DNA of 64,000 nucleotides from Acinetobacter sp. Ac_5812. Its GTDB lineage: Bacteria; Pseudomonadota; Gammaproteobacteria; Pseudomonadales; Moraxellaceae. The notes under the pieces were generated by a model. It saw only the letters and a program-made list of their open reading frames with translations, did no database searches and was not told the origin of the DNA. This document shows positions 1-7,482 of this stretch, piece after piece. Every line of letters begins with the position of its first letter. Within the stretch, counting starts at the first letter, position 1. The position numbers and the translations under genes are program-made. The stretch lies in contig NZ_LXUK01000009.1 of assembly GCF_013072695.1 (NCBI RefSeq), positions 1-64,000 of the forward strand, in the 5' to 3' direction.

Positions 1-150
1 AACGTCTCGGCCATATTGCGCCATAAGCACAGCATCCAAAATCATGTTTGCACATGGGTTGCACAAAATAACTGCTGGATGAATTTTGCTGTAATAATCG
101 ACCGCATAATCTTCTTCGCAATATTGGCAAATTACATATTCATTTTTCAT
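1..150 (-). CDS. Small Cys-rich phage protein, 3' end beyond window
   Basis: Reading leftward from an ATG at 148-150, an open frame of about 50 codons runs off the window edge. Its start is supported by a good ribosome site (GGAGCT about 5 bases upstream). The visible part has two CxxC pairs (CQYC and CNPC) spaced like a small zinc ribbon. It is the last visible gene of the leftward prophage operon, 61 bp after the PP-loop gene. I do not recognise the family; the zinc-binding idea is an inference from the cysteine spacing only. Confidence 0.6.
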   Translation of the reverse strand, partial: MKNEYVICQYCEEDYAVDYYSKIHPAVILCNPCANMILDAVLMAQYGRDV

Positions 151-211
151 GTTGTAGCTCCTATAAAATTAGCTTTAATTACAACATGAAAGGTATTCTG
201 GGTGTATTTAC

Positions 212-1066
212 TCATGCTGCAACCTCCAGCACTGGAATACGTTTTCTGTAAGAACGCGTATTTGAAAATTTTGAAACTAGATCCTGGTATTCAGTCAAAA
301 GTGAATGATCTGGCTGAATACTTGTTAGATCTGGAAGGGTGCGCATACTTGCATGCAATGCATATCCAGTGACCTGCTCAACCAGGCACATCAATGCATA
401 GACTTTTGGGTTTTGTTTTGCGCCGTGAATGAGATCCACAGCACTGGCCATGATGCAAGTGATGCAACTCAATCGATCATTACCTTGATATGCCCAATGC
501 GGCTGTTGGCCATCATCCTGAATGGTCCTAAAAACCTCACTGGTATTTAGCGAATGGATCGGCAGATAGTTGAACCAAGAACGGCCAGCTTTCCCATTAT
601 CTGCAGCTGGCTTATAAACTTCCTGCTTTGCACGGCCGACTGATTCCTCGGCACGTAACCCAATGCAATTTACAATGCGATCAATCCCATTAGCCTTGGT
701 GTAACGGCGCACTTCCCGCTTTATTGGATCTCGCTTTAAGTCACTGGTGCACTGCCGGTATTTTGGTGCGGGAAAAGATGGCACCTCAGGACGTTCCTGG
801 AAACGTTTGAGGACCATGTCAAGAAATGACTTTTTAGATTTGGCCACAATGAATGGAACACCAGCTGCTGCAGCTTGATCGCGGGCCAGTTCCATTGCCC
901 CTGGCCACTCCATAAAGCCTAAACTGGCATGCACAACTAGGATCTGGTCCTTAGGTACATACTCAAGTAGCTTTATCATCATGGCTTGGCTATCCTTGCC
1001 GCCAGAATGATTAACGACAAACAGAGCACCTTGTTGAATTTCAGAAAGTGCTGATTCATGTATCAT
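212..1066 (-). CDS. PP-loop ATPase / PAPS reductase-like phage protein
   Basis: This 284-aa protein carries the PP-loop motif SGGKDSQ near residues 21-27, the ATP-pyrophosphate signature of the adenine nucleotide alpha-hydrolase superfamily. That superfamily includes PAPS reductases, DndC-type enzymes and tRNA sulfurtransferases. Further family-like features are an Arg-Lys-rich stretch with RQCTSDLKRDPIKR near residues 103-117 and a CITCIM motif near residue 203. Start and stop overlap neighbours by 4 bp (ATGA), so it is translationally coupled within the leftward early operon. The substrate cannot be told. Phage PAPS-reductase-like proteins are often annotated only at family level, and a nucleotide-modifying or anti-restriction role is possible but unproven. 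Confidence 0.8.
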   Translation of the reverse strand: MIHESALSEIQQGALFVVNHSGGKDSQAMMIKLLEYVPKDQILVVHASLGFMEWPGAMELARDQAAAAGVPFIVAKSKKSFLDMVLKRFQERPEVPSFPAPKYRQCTSDLKRDPIKREVRRYTKANGIDRIVNCIGLRAEESVGRAKQEVYKPAADNGKAGRSWFNYLPIHSLNTSEVFRTIQDDGQQPHWAYQGNDRLSCITCIMASAVDLIHGAKQNPKVYALMCLVEQVTGYALHASMRTLPDLTSIQPDHSLLTEYQDLVSKFSNTRSYRKRIPVLEVAA

Positions 1067-1359
1067 GATTCACCACCCTGGTCTTTCAATTGAATGAATC
1101 GACCGAACATAATGATTTTGTCAGCACGATACAGACTAGAAATAATCTGGCCAGCATCGTTATAACTGATACGGTGTGTCTGGCTCAAAGACTCAATTAA
1201 TTCATCGCGAGTTACTGCAGCATTGGCCTCATCACGATTGATTTTTCGTAAATTGGCTTTTCGAACATCTAACAAATTATTTAATGTTCTCAATGCTGGC
1301 TCATACCACGACTGGATCGCCTGCGTTTGTTTGTGTTCAGGAAGTTTAGAGGTATTCAT
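1063..1359 (-). CDS. Hypothetical phage protein, 98 aa
   Basis: The start is set at the ATG at 1357-1359, preceded by a perfect AAGGAGGTG ribosome site. A longer in-frame extension upstream only overlaps the previous gene and is rejected. The stop overlaps the next gene by ATGA. The C-terminal half (about residues 45-90) reads like a winged-helix: a segment TRDELIESLSQTHRISYNDA followed by a short hydrophobic strand. DNA binding is therefore possible. I do not recognise a named family. Confidence 0.65.
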   Translation of the reverse strand: MNTSKLPEHKQTQAIQSWYEPALRTLNNLLDVRKANLRKINRDEANAAVTRDELIESLSQTHRISYNDAGQIISSLYRADKIIMFGRFIQLKDQGGES

Positions 1360-1703
1360 GACACCTCCTTTTGACCAGCTATTGCCTGCTGCAGATGTTT
1401 TAATTGGTCGCGGTACTTGGCAACGAATACGCGTACATCTGCATATTTCTCTACATGCCCACATGGGTTATCCCACATGTCTACCTGCATTCTTCTACTG
1501 CCGTCAAAGCTCATGCCCTGCCTAACTTCGCCACGTTGACTACCACAGTGGATACATACCCATGGCAGCGCCACAGTCATGTGATGAAAGCCTCCATGTT
1601 CTGCAACAGCAGGAATAGTTACTTGTTTCACTTGTGTAGCGATTGAAAAGCATAAGTCCTGGTTAAACTTGTCCGATGTTTCTTGATTTGATATAGTTGT
1701 CAT
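1356..1703 (-). CDS. Hypothetical phage protein with Cys/His pairs, 115 aa
   Basis: The ATG at 1701-1703 has a strong GGAGGG ribosome site, and the stop overlaps the following gene's ATG by 4 bp. The middle of the protein has CIHCG (about residues 50-54) followed about 30 residues later by NPCGHVE, a possible zinc-binding arrangement. No family is recognised. Position and coupling show that it belongs to the leftward early operon of the prophage. Confidence 0.65.
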   Translation of the reverse strand: MTTISNQETSDKFNQDLCFSIATQVKQVTIPAVAEHGGFHHMTVALPWVCIHCGSQRGEVRQGMSFDGSRRMQVDMWDNPCGHVEKYADVRVFVAKYRDQLKHLQQAIAGQKEVS

Positions 1704-1720
1704 GTTCTTGATCCCTCCGA

Positions 1721-2029
1721 TTAATGAACACTGCTCAAAGCTCGAATCGCAACTTCGGGCTTTTTGCTTATTTGAAATACAGAAAAAATTGTTTTGAATA
1801 CACTCATGTATTCACTTGAATACGTTGTATTCTTTGCTTTTTTGAACATTTCAATTGATGATTGGCCTAAATCAATTTGTAGCTTTAAATCTATGGCCTC
1901 TCTCAACCATTGCGCTCGATTTCCTTCTGCCAAATCATCTATCAACTGCTTTACCTCTACTGGTACACGGGTTGACATTGGCTCAAGTAATTTTTCACCT
2001 GATCTAATTTGTAGGTTTACGTTTTGCAT
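1721..2029 (-). CDS. Ribbon-helix-helix-like small regulator
   Basis: The chosen start is the ATG at 2027-2029, with GAGGAAA about 6 bases upstream; this gives 102 aa. It overlaps the end of the Cro-like gene by 13 bp. Residues about 18-50 (STRVPVEVKQLIDDLAEGNR, then AQWLREAIDLKLQ) resemble a ribbon-helix-helix fold: a short strand, a helix, a GN turn and a second helix. The C-terminal half is unrecognised. I infer a role as a second early regulator; no family assignment is secure. Confidence 0.6.
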   Translation of the reverse strand: MQNVNLQIRSGEKLLEPMSTRVPVEVKQLIDDLAEGNRAQWLREAIDLKLQIDLGQSSIEMFKKAKNTTYSSEYMSVFKTIFSVFQISKKPEVAIRALSSVH

Positions 2030-2280
2030 AAGTTTTCCTCTGCTTCCTGTTTCCGCAGATATTGAAAATCTGCTGTTGGACACAAATCATCACACCGCAC
2101 AGCTCCACCACTTTCTCTATCAATGTCGATAGCCAAACTAGCTCCACACGGCGTTGTGCTGTAGATAATTTGATTTAGGTTTCCAAGTGTTGTGCCGCAC
2201 TTAGCCGCGAAAGTAGTTCTTTGTTCTTTAGTCAAAGGCTTCAAGAATTTCTTAAGCTTAATTTTTCCTAGATCAGCCAT
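2017..2280 (-). CDS. Cro/YdaS-like phage transcriptional regulator
   Basis: The 87-aa product begins at an ATG at 2278-2280; an upstream GTG in the same frame is less likely because GTGGAA then serves as ribosome site. The protein looks like a YdaS/Cro-type helix-turn-helix: KPLTKEQRTTFAAKCGTTLG (scaffold and first helix), LNQIIYS (recognition), then a SLAIDIDRESGGAVRCDDL tail typical of that family. It is the first gene of the leftward operon, divergent from the CI-type repressor with the operator region between them, the standard lysogeny-switch layout. Confidence 0.8.
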   Translation of the reverse strand: MADLGKIKLKKFLKPLTKEQRTTFAAKCGTTLGNLNQIIYSTTPCGASLAIDIDRESGGAVRCDDLCPTADFQYLRKQEAEENLCKT

Positions 2281-2292
2281 AATTAATTCCAC

Positions 2293-2386
2293 TAAACTTT
2301 ATTTAGTAAATACTAATTTTTATAATAAATTTAGTCAATAACTATTTAGCGTTTACGAATTTAGTTTTTACTAAAAAATAGTTAAG
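2293..2386. promoter_or_regulatory. Lysogeny-switch operator region with TTTAGT-N4-ACTAAA sites
   Basis: This AT-rich stretch lies between the divergent cro-like and repressor genes. It holds a perfect inverted repeat TTTAGTTTTTACTAAA (2360-2375), a near-perfect one TTTAGTAAATACTAAT (2302-2317) and a weaker third (about 2330-2345). The same sequence recurs in front of the rightward operon at 3296-3347. I infer that these are binding sites for the CI-type and/or Cro-like protein. Confidence 0.75.
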
Positions 2387-3226
2387 ATGTGTTTTATGGA
2401 CCAATTGCATTTAAGACGCGTAAATTTGCGCGCAATGATTGATAAAATCAGGAAAGAAAGAAATTTATCTTCCGATTCTGCTTTTTGTGATCAATACGAG
2501 AATCTGACTGCTAGCCACCTATCACAAATGATTAGGGGTAAGGGCACATTCGGTGAAAAAGTTGCTAGATCCTTAGAGGAACTATTGCAACTTGATAACG
2601 GGTATCTCGATCAAGATCATGGGCTAGCAACTTCAGAAGTCTTACAAAAGGTTTTTGGCAAAAACTGGAAAGATGAAGCTGATCCTAAATTAGTGAGACA
2701 GGCTTTAGATCTGCAAAGTAATAATGATTTCAAGAAAAGTGAAATCCTAGAAAATAGAAATAAATTTTTTGATAACAATGTAGTACCAGTAACAACTAAA
2801 CTTTTACCAGTATTGTCTTGGGTACAAGCTGGAACTATGACAGCTATGGAACCAACAAATTTAACTGATGTAATCGATTGGCAACCTCCTTTAAGTCTTG
2901 ATGATCCTGATGGTTGCTTTTATTTAAGAGTTGTTGGTGTAAGTAATTCACCTGTTTATATAGAAGGTGATTTGATTCTTGTTGATCCAGGCGTATATTT
3001 TGATGATCTTGTTTCTGGTGACTTGGTTGTAGTTAGAAATAATACCGATGCTACTTTTAAAAAACTAATCATTGAAAGTGATAATCGTAAATATCTTCAA
3101 GCCCTTAATCCAGAATGGAAGCCAAATATCATCGAGTTTGAAGATGGAATGGTTTTAGTTGGTATAGTAATTGATGCCACTAGACCACTTGGTGGCTCAA
3201 GACGTAAAAGAGTAAGAAGAATTTAA
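2387..3226 (+). CDS. CI/LexA-like prophage repressor (HTH + S24 peptidase)
   Basis: This 279-aa protein has an N-terminal helix-turn-helix (about residues 10-70, with SHLSQMIRGKGTFGEKVARS) and a C-terminal S24 LexA-like domain. The catalytic Ser lies in GVSNSPVYIEGDLILVDP (about residues 185-202) and the Lys in DATFKKL (about residue 226). The cleavage site probably lies near VQAGTM (about residues 146-151). Such repressors keep the lytic operons off and self-cleave with RecA after DNA damage. An ATG three codons downstream (2396) is an equally possible start, since neither has a clear ribosome site. Confidence 0.9.
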   Translation: MCFMDQLHLRRVNLRAMIDKIRKERNLSSDSAFCDQYENLTASHLSQMIRGKGTFGEKVARSLEELLQLDNGYLDQDHGLATSEVLQKVFGKNWKDEADPKLVRQALDLQSNNDFKKSEILENRNKFFDNNVVPVTTKLLPVLSWVQAGTMTAMEPTNLTDVIDWQPPLSLDDPDGCFYLRVVGVSNSPVYIEGDLILVDPGVYFDDLVSGDLVVVRNNTDATFKKLIIESDNRKYLQALNPEWKPNIIEFEDGMVLVGIVIDATRPLGGSRRKRVRRI

Positions 3227-3240
3227 TTATTATTTGTATC

Positions 3241-3268
3241 AAAACCCTGCTAAATGCAGGGTTTTTTA
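3241..3268 (+). terminator. Intrinsic terminator after the repressor gene
   Basis: A stem of AAAACCCTGC pairs with GCAGGGTTTT around a TAAAT loop and is followed by a T-run. It lies 15 bp after the repressor stop codon. Confidence 0.85.
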
Positions 3269-3295
3269 TTATCTAATAAATTTTAAAAAATAAAA

Positions 3296-3350
3296 TTTAG
3301 TAAATATTTAGTAAATACTATTGACTTAAAATTTAGTAAATACTAAATTA
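3296..3350 (+). promoter_or_regulatory. Rightward early promoter overlapped by three operators
   Basis: A -35 box TTGACT (3321-3326) and a -10 box TAAATT (3344-3349) are 17 bp apart. The perfect palindrome TTTAGTAAATACTAAA (3332-3347) overlaps the -10 box. Two imperfect copies lie at 3296-3311 and 3307-3322. The arrangement fits a promoter closed by repressor binding. Confidence 0.8.
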
Positions 3351-3368
3351 TCCTCATGGACAGCAAAA

Positions 3369-3400
3369 AGCCCTGCCGACTCTCACATCTAAACAGGGCT
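3369..3400 (+). other. Leader hairpin of the rightward phage operon
   Basis: AGCCCTG (3369-3375) pairs with CAGGGCT (3394-3400) around an 18-nt loop in the untranslated leader between the early promoter and the first gene. There is no T-run after it, so it is not an ordinary terminator. A role in RNA stability or antitermination is only a guess. Confidence 0.5.
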
Positions 3401-3421
3401 CTTCACAACATGAGGTAGATT

Positions 3422-3877
3422 ATGGAACAAAATGTTTTAAATCACAATCGCGGTTATGCAATTGGCAAGAGTTTGTTAAAAAATTGCACAGCTGCTGCTA
3501 TTGGAGTTGGTGTTTTAACAGGTGCGTATGCACTCGTTACCAAGCCATTAGAAATCGCCCCTTCATACAATTATGCAAATACGCAATCTACATACGGCGT
3601 TTTAGCAGTCCAAATCACATCAGCAACCACAGGCCAAGCAGTAGTAAACCTTGATGGATTCCGTGTCTACACAAGCTTTGACTTTGAACTTGTTGAAGAA
3701 TGGAACGGTGCAATTGGCGGAGAACAACCAACAATTCATATCACCAACTTGGCTGTTGACCAGATATTCACACCAAATAATGATAATTACGGTGACTTCA
3801 CTAATACTGATGATATCAGGAACATGATTTCGATCATCACCGCCCATATCGAAAAAAACAGAATGGTTCGGGGGTGA
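3422..3877 (+). CDS. Hypothetical phage protein with hydrophobic segment
   Basis: This 151-aa protein is the first gene of the rightward operon and has a GAGGT ribosome site 7 bases before the ATG. Residues about 20-42 are hydrophobic (CTAAAIGVGVLTGAYALV), so it may sit in or associate with the membrane; the remainder is polar. The stop overlaps the next gene's ribosome site. No family is recognised. The first gene under an early promoter often encodes host-takeover functions, but nothing in this sequence shows one. Confidence 0.65.
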   Translation: MEQNVLNHNRGYAIGKSLLKNCTAAAIGVGVLTGAYALVTKPLEIAPSYNYANTQSTYGVLAVQITSATTGQAVVNLDGFRVYTSFDFELVEEWNGAIGGEQPTIHITNLAVDQIFTPNNDNYGDFTNTDDIRNMISIITAHIEKNRMVRG

Positions 3878-3879
3878 TC

Positions 3880-4200
3880 ATGAGCATTACCAAGTTCACC
3901 ACCCCATTCCGCGAGTTTATTACTCGTGATGATCAAGGGCGTTATCACGTCCGTTTAGGTCCTCAGACCTTCTCTACAAATTTTAAGTTTACAGATATCC
4001 GTCTCGAAAATGAGAACGGCGGTACACCTGTTGATCCTGAATATTTGGATGCTAAGCCATGGATCTTACGCAACCTCAAACAAGAGGTTGCCTCACAGCG
4101 AAAAAAGGAACGTGAGGAAATGTTCTCTAAGGACTGCTTCCAACGTACGCCATACAGCGCAAACCAAAAAATTGCATATAAAAATGCACGATCTAATTAA
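3880..4200 (+). CDS. Hypothetical phage protein, 106 aa
   Basis: The start is placed at the ATG at 3880, preceded by CGGGGGTG; a GTG two codons earlier is the alternative. The protein is polar with a basic C-terminal third (QRKKEREEMF). It sits 11 bp before the ERF recombinase gene in the same operon. No motif or family is recognised. Confidence 0.6.
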   Translation: MSITKFTTPFREFITRDDQGRYHVRLGPQTFSTNFKFTDIRLENENGGTPVDPEYLDAKPWILRNLKQEVASQRKKEREEMFSKDCFQRTPYSANQKIAYKNARSN

Positions 4201-4211
4201 GGGGATCTGAC

Positions 4212-4943
4212 ATGTCACAACAACAATCACAATCTGCTGAATTAGATGTGTTACGCACCATTCAACAGGAATTAAAGGCACCAAAAAGCAAATTTAATAA
4301 ATTTGGTAATTTCCATTACCGCAGCCTTGAGGACATTTTAGAAGGTGTTAAGCCATTTTTACTACAACATCACGCTACTTTAGTTTTGACTGATGAAGTG
4401 CAGGAAATTGGATCTGTAGTAGTGCTTACTGCTAAAGCTGTGTTTACCGATGCAAATGGCAAACAAACTGTTGTAACAGCTCATGCTGGTGTAGACATTA
4501 ATAAGAAAGGTATGGATGTTGCTCAAACCTTTGGCGCTTCAAGCTCATACGCCCGTAAATACGCATTAAACGGACTATTTCTAATTGATGATACGCAAGA
4601 TGCCGACACTGACGCTTACCAACAACAGGCAGGATCTCAGCAGCAAAATACGCAACAAAACAACCGTGGCCAAAATCAACAAGGATCAAGTGGCCAGAAT
4701 AACCAGCGTGGCAACAATCAGCAAAGCCAACCAAATGCAAAGCCTCTGGCCGATCGTTATCAAGATGCTCTTGTCTCTATAAAAAATGCTAAGAATCCAC
4801 GGACTTTAGATACAGCTATCGAAACCTTTAAAGGAACAACGTTCTTTGTTGGTATCAACAATGCCTGCCGTGCACGTGCAGATCAAATGGGATGGTCTCA
4901 AGGTAATCCCATGAATGGCCAAAATACAAATATGCATCACTAG
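4212..4943 (+). CDS. erf: ERF-family single-strand annealing recombinase
   Basis: This 243-aa protein matches the ERF superfamily by its conserved N-terminal core: KFNKFGNFHYRSLEDILEGV (about residues 27-46) and GASSSYARKYALNGLFLIDD (about residues 103-122), followed by the acidic TQDADTD. ERF proteins anneal complementary single strands during phage recombination. After the core there is a Gln/Asn-rich low-complexity linker (about residues 137-177) and a short C-terminal domain. A GGGGATC ribosome site lies 5 bases before the ATG. Its position in the early operon fits a replication/recombination role. Confidence 0.9.
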   Translation: MSQQQSQSAELDVLRTIQQELKAPKSKFNKFGNFHYRSLEDILEGVKPFLLQHHATLVLTDEVQEIGSVVVLTAKAVFTDANGKQTVVTAHAGVDINKKGMDVAQTFGASSSYARKYALNGLFLIDDTQDADTDAYQQQAGSQQQNTQQNNRGQNQQGSSGQNNQRGNNQQSQPNAKPLADRYQDALVSIKNAKNPRTLDTAIETFKGTTFFVGINNACRARADQMGWSQGNPMNGQNTNMHH

Positions 4944-4952
4944 GATTAGACC

Positions 4953-6266
4953 ATGAATAATATTTTAAATGCTCAAGATGCCTTTGCAGCCTTACAAAAG
5001 GGTAAAAACCTTCTATGTCGTTTTAAAGAATCTGACTTCATGGAACTGGACCAATTCCCTGCCACTGTATTTGGTTTGCCTGATTATGAGTTTTGCCTAG
5101 ATATTGAAAAAATCGAACTTTCAGGTTTCACATTTACTAAGCCATACGAAATAGATGAGCTGGTAGATGATCAGGATATATTTGTTATCGACTTTACTTG
5201 CTCACATGTTCTAAAAGGAAAATACAACAGTAAAAATAAACAATTGGTTGGCATGGTAGAAAATGGACTGGTCCAACGAAGTATATTTGATGCTGAAAGT
5301 CAAATCCGTGCTTTCCATGGTGTAATTGGTGTGCACAATGGTGTAATAGTGCGATTCGAGGACTTTTCTGTAAAACCATTAAAAGTAGATAGTCCCACTG
5401 AGCCAAAACAAACTCGGAAGCGTGAAAGCAAAAAGGATGTTGTAGATCCACAGATTGAACACAACAAAGATCTGGTTATAGATGCAATCGCTACATGCTT
5501 GACTACTGAGGATGTTGAAGGCACTTGTTATGGCCTGGATAAAAATGGATTCAATGCTTCACAGCTTGATGCAATAAACGCTGCCAAGCTAGCAAAGTTG
5601 GATCAGTTAGCACAAGGAAGGGTTGTGGCTGAAAGCCAAGATCATGAATTATTTAACCAAGATAAACTTGAGCCAGAATTATCGGTACTTTGTGATGCAT
5701 TTTCTTCTGAAATTTACAATGCGAAAAGTAAGCTTGAATTAAACGAAGTTCGCCGCCGTATTAAATCAAATGATGAGTTATCAGAAGTTGAGCATGCTGA
5801 GTTAGCAACACGTATCAATATAAAACTTGCATCGTTAGAAGAAATCAAACTTGATGACGTTCATGAACCAAGAACCGAAACTGGCCACTATTTTGATCAA
5901 GTTAAAAAAGAGACTGCTGAGTGGAATGTTCAACTTCAAGATCTCTTAACTCGCCTTCAAAGTACAAAGACACCAGAAGAAGCAAATGCCCTGGTTAGCG
6001 ATACAAGGACCTGGACCGAAGATCAGCGTCAACCGTTGTTACGAGCAATCAGCCGCCGATTACAAGAATTTCAAAACCCTAAACCAACTGAACAACCTTC
6101 ATTAGCTGTTCAGATCCAAAACTCGCCAGACCTAACCACATTGGATGCTTTGGAAATCGATGTTTCATCCCTTGATGTTGTGATTCAACCAGAAATGTTG
6201 CGCCTAATCACCACTCGCCGCCAGCAGCTAGAAAAGGCAGCTAATGACGAGATCCAAGCATCATGA
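4953..6266 (+). CDS. Hypothetical phage protein, 437 aa
   Basis: A long soluble protein directly after erf with a 9-bp gap. Residues 1-140 look like a compact beta-rich domain (QFPATVFGLPDYEFCLDIEK and RSIFDAESQIRAFHGVIG). The rest is charged and helical, with three repeated helical modules suggested by similar phrases near residues 255-285, 326-353 and 381-420. The stop overlaps the next ORF by ATGA. I do not know the function. The neighbourhood suggests work with ERF on DNA. Confidence 0.7.
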   Translation: MNNILNAQDAFAALQKGKNLLCRFKESDFMELDQFPATVFGLPDYEFCLDIEKIELSGFTFTKPYEIDELVDDQDIFVIDFTCSHVLKGKYNSKNKQLVGMVENGLVQRSIFDAESQIRAFHGVIGVHNGVIVRFEDFSVKPLKVDSPTEPKQTRKRESKKDVVDPQIEHNKDLVIDAIATCLTTEDVEGTCYGLDKNGFNASQLDAINAAKLAKLDQLAQGRVVAESQDHELFNQDKLEPELSVLCDAFSSEIYNAKSKLELNEVRRRIKSNDELSEVEHAELATRINIKLASLEEIKLDDVHEPRTETGHYFDQVKKETAEWNVQLQDLLTRLQSTKTPEEANALVSDTRTWTEDQRQPLLRAISRRLQEFQNPKPTEQPSLAVQIQNSPDLTTLDALEIDVSSLDVVIQPEMLRLITTRRQQLEKAANDEIQAS

Positions 6267-6406
6267 AATTCAACTACTCAACCAAAACCCGAATACTTTA
6301 CGTATTCGGGGGGAATATGACGCACATTTTTCAAAATGTGAATGAATCAGAAATTACGGATCTGGTGGCCAACGCCAAGTTTAAAGAATCGATTTGGAGA
6401 AAGTAA
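6263..6406 (+). CDS. Small phage ORF, 47 aa
   Basis: This frame starts at an ATG overlapping the previous stop (ATGA at 6263-6266) and ends with a TAA sharing one base with the next ATG (TAATG). The double coupling argues that it is a real small gene. The product is mostly polar (contains RILYVFGGNMTHIFQNV) and of no known family; the RILYVFGG stretch resembles a short KTR-like strand. Confidence 0.55.
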   Translation: MKFNYSTKTRILYVFGGNMTHIFQNVNESEITDLVANAKFKESIWRK

Positions 6407-6642
6407 TGTCAAATCAAGATCAAGAAAAATTTATTCTTATGCCTGCAGAGTTGAGCCTAGAAACTGCCACTAAACGTGCGGAAGAACAATTGGCCGAGAA
6501 CTTTGGCATCTTTAAAAATATGAACCGGTATTGTACAGAGCAAGAGCTCACACGCCAAAAAAGTCGGTGGATTGAGAAACGTGCTGGGGAATTACAAGAA
6601 CAGTACCGGGCAATGGTTAAAGTAGTTGGGAGAACTTCATGA
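6406..6642 (+). CDS. Hypothetical phage protein, 78 aa
   Basis: The ATG at 6406 is preceded by TTGGAGA; an in-frame TTG at 6394 lies inside that ribosome site and is rejected. The protein is highly charged and helical (many Glu, Lys and Arg). The stop overlaps the next ATG by 4 bp. No family is recognised. Confidence 0.65.
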   Translation: MSNQDQEKFILMPAELSLETATKRAEEQLAENFGIFKNMNRYCTEQELTRQKSRWIEKRAGELQEQYRAMVKVVGRTS

Positions 6643-6875
6643 ATACATTAGGTGATTTGAATAAAGCTCTATTTGACCAACTCGACAGACTTTCAAATGC
6701 AAGTAAAGAAGATCTGGCTACAGAAGTTGTTCGTGCGCAAAACATGGAAATCATTAGCGAGCAAATCATTAAAACACATGAAACTCAACTTGAAGCAGTG
6801 AAACTGGTTGCTGAATACAAGGGTTTAAGTGAAAACCAAACCGCCCCACTACTAGACGTGAAATACGAGGGATAA
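6639..6875 (+). CDS. Hypothetical phage protein, 78 aa
   Basis: A small helical protein translationally coupled to its upstream neighbour (ATGA). It contains NASKEDLATEVVRAQNMEII and a second helix IIKTHETQLEAVKLVAEYKG, a pattern suggesting an antiparallel helical hairpin or dimer. The family is not recognised. The HNH gene starts 1 bp after its stop. Confidence 0.65.
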   Translation: MNTLGDLNKALFDQLDRLSNASKEDLATEVVRAQNMEIISEQIIKTHETQLEAVKLVAEYKGLSENQTAPLLDVKYEG

Positions 6876-6876
6876 C

Positions 6877-7482
6877 ATGCCAAAAGGTCAAGCGATTAAA
6901 TATACGCCTGAGCAATTAGACTTTATTAAGTCTAATTGCAGCCTTGGGCGCAATGAACTTACAGCAAAAGTGAATCTTAAATTCAACGAGAATTTTACTG
7001 TTGATCAAATCAAATCACTTTGCACACGTAATAAATGGAACACTGGCCGAACCGGTTGTTTTGGAAAAGGTGACAAGCCTTGGAATACTGGTACTAAAGG
7101 CCTGGTTAAACCCAATTCTGGAAACTTTAAATCTGGTCAGATTGCATGGAATAAAAAGCCAATTGGCTATGAGCGAATCTGCTCTAAAGATGGTTATGTA
7201 ATTATTAAAATTGCTGAACCAAGTGAATTTGCTCATAAACACCGTGTTGTATGGGAAAAAGCTCACGGCCCTATTCCAGACGGCCAAGTGGTAGCATTTA
7301 AAAACATGGATAAAACTGACTGCCGTTTAGATAACCTTATGCTTATGACCAAAGCTGAAATGGTTCGTTATAGCCAAAGCTTTTACAAATTGGCCAATTC
7401 AGCAACAAATGAAACTTGCCTACTTATGGCCAAAGTGAAATCGAAAAAACACCAGGTAATTAAAGGCGGTGCGTCATGTTAA
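6877..7482 (+). CDS. HNH endonuclease-like phage protein
   Basis: This 201-aa protein has a C-terminal HNH-3-type core: GYVIIKI, HKHRVVWEKAHGPIPDG (about residues 119-135), then KNMDKTDCRLDNLMLM (about residues 142-157). These carry the His-His...Asn pattern of this nuclease class. The N-terminal part (TPEQLDFIKSNCSLGRNELT, WNTGRTGCFGKGDKPWNTG) resembles the DNA-binding segment of phage-borne HNH homing endonucleases. Such genes are common passengers in phage operons. Its stop overlaps the next gene's start by 7 bp. Confidence 0.85.
   Translation: MPKGQAIKYTPEQLDFIKSNCSLGRNELTAKVNLKFNENFTVDQIKSLCTRNKWNTGRTGCFGKGDKPWNTGTKGLVKPNSGNFKSGQIAWNKKPIGYERICSKDGYVIIKIAEPSEFAHKHRVVWEKAHGPIPDGQVVAFKNMDKTDCRLDNLMLMTKAEMVRYSQSFYKLANSATNETCLLMAKVKSKKHQVIKGGASC

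Noticed and set aside
1223..1646. Rightward ORFs opposite the leftward phage operon
   Set aside because: They overlap well-supported coupled genes and have no ribosome sites.
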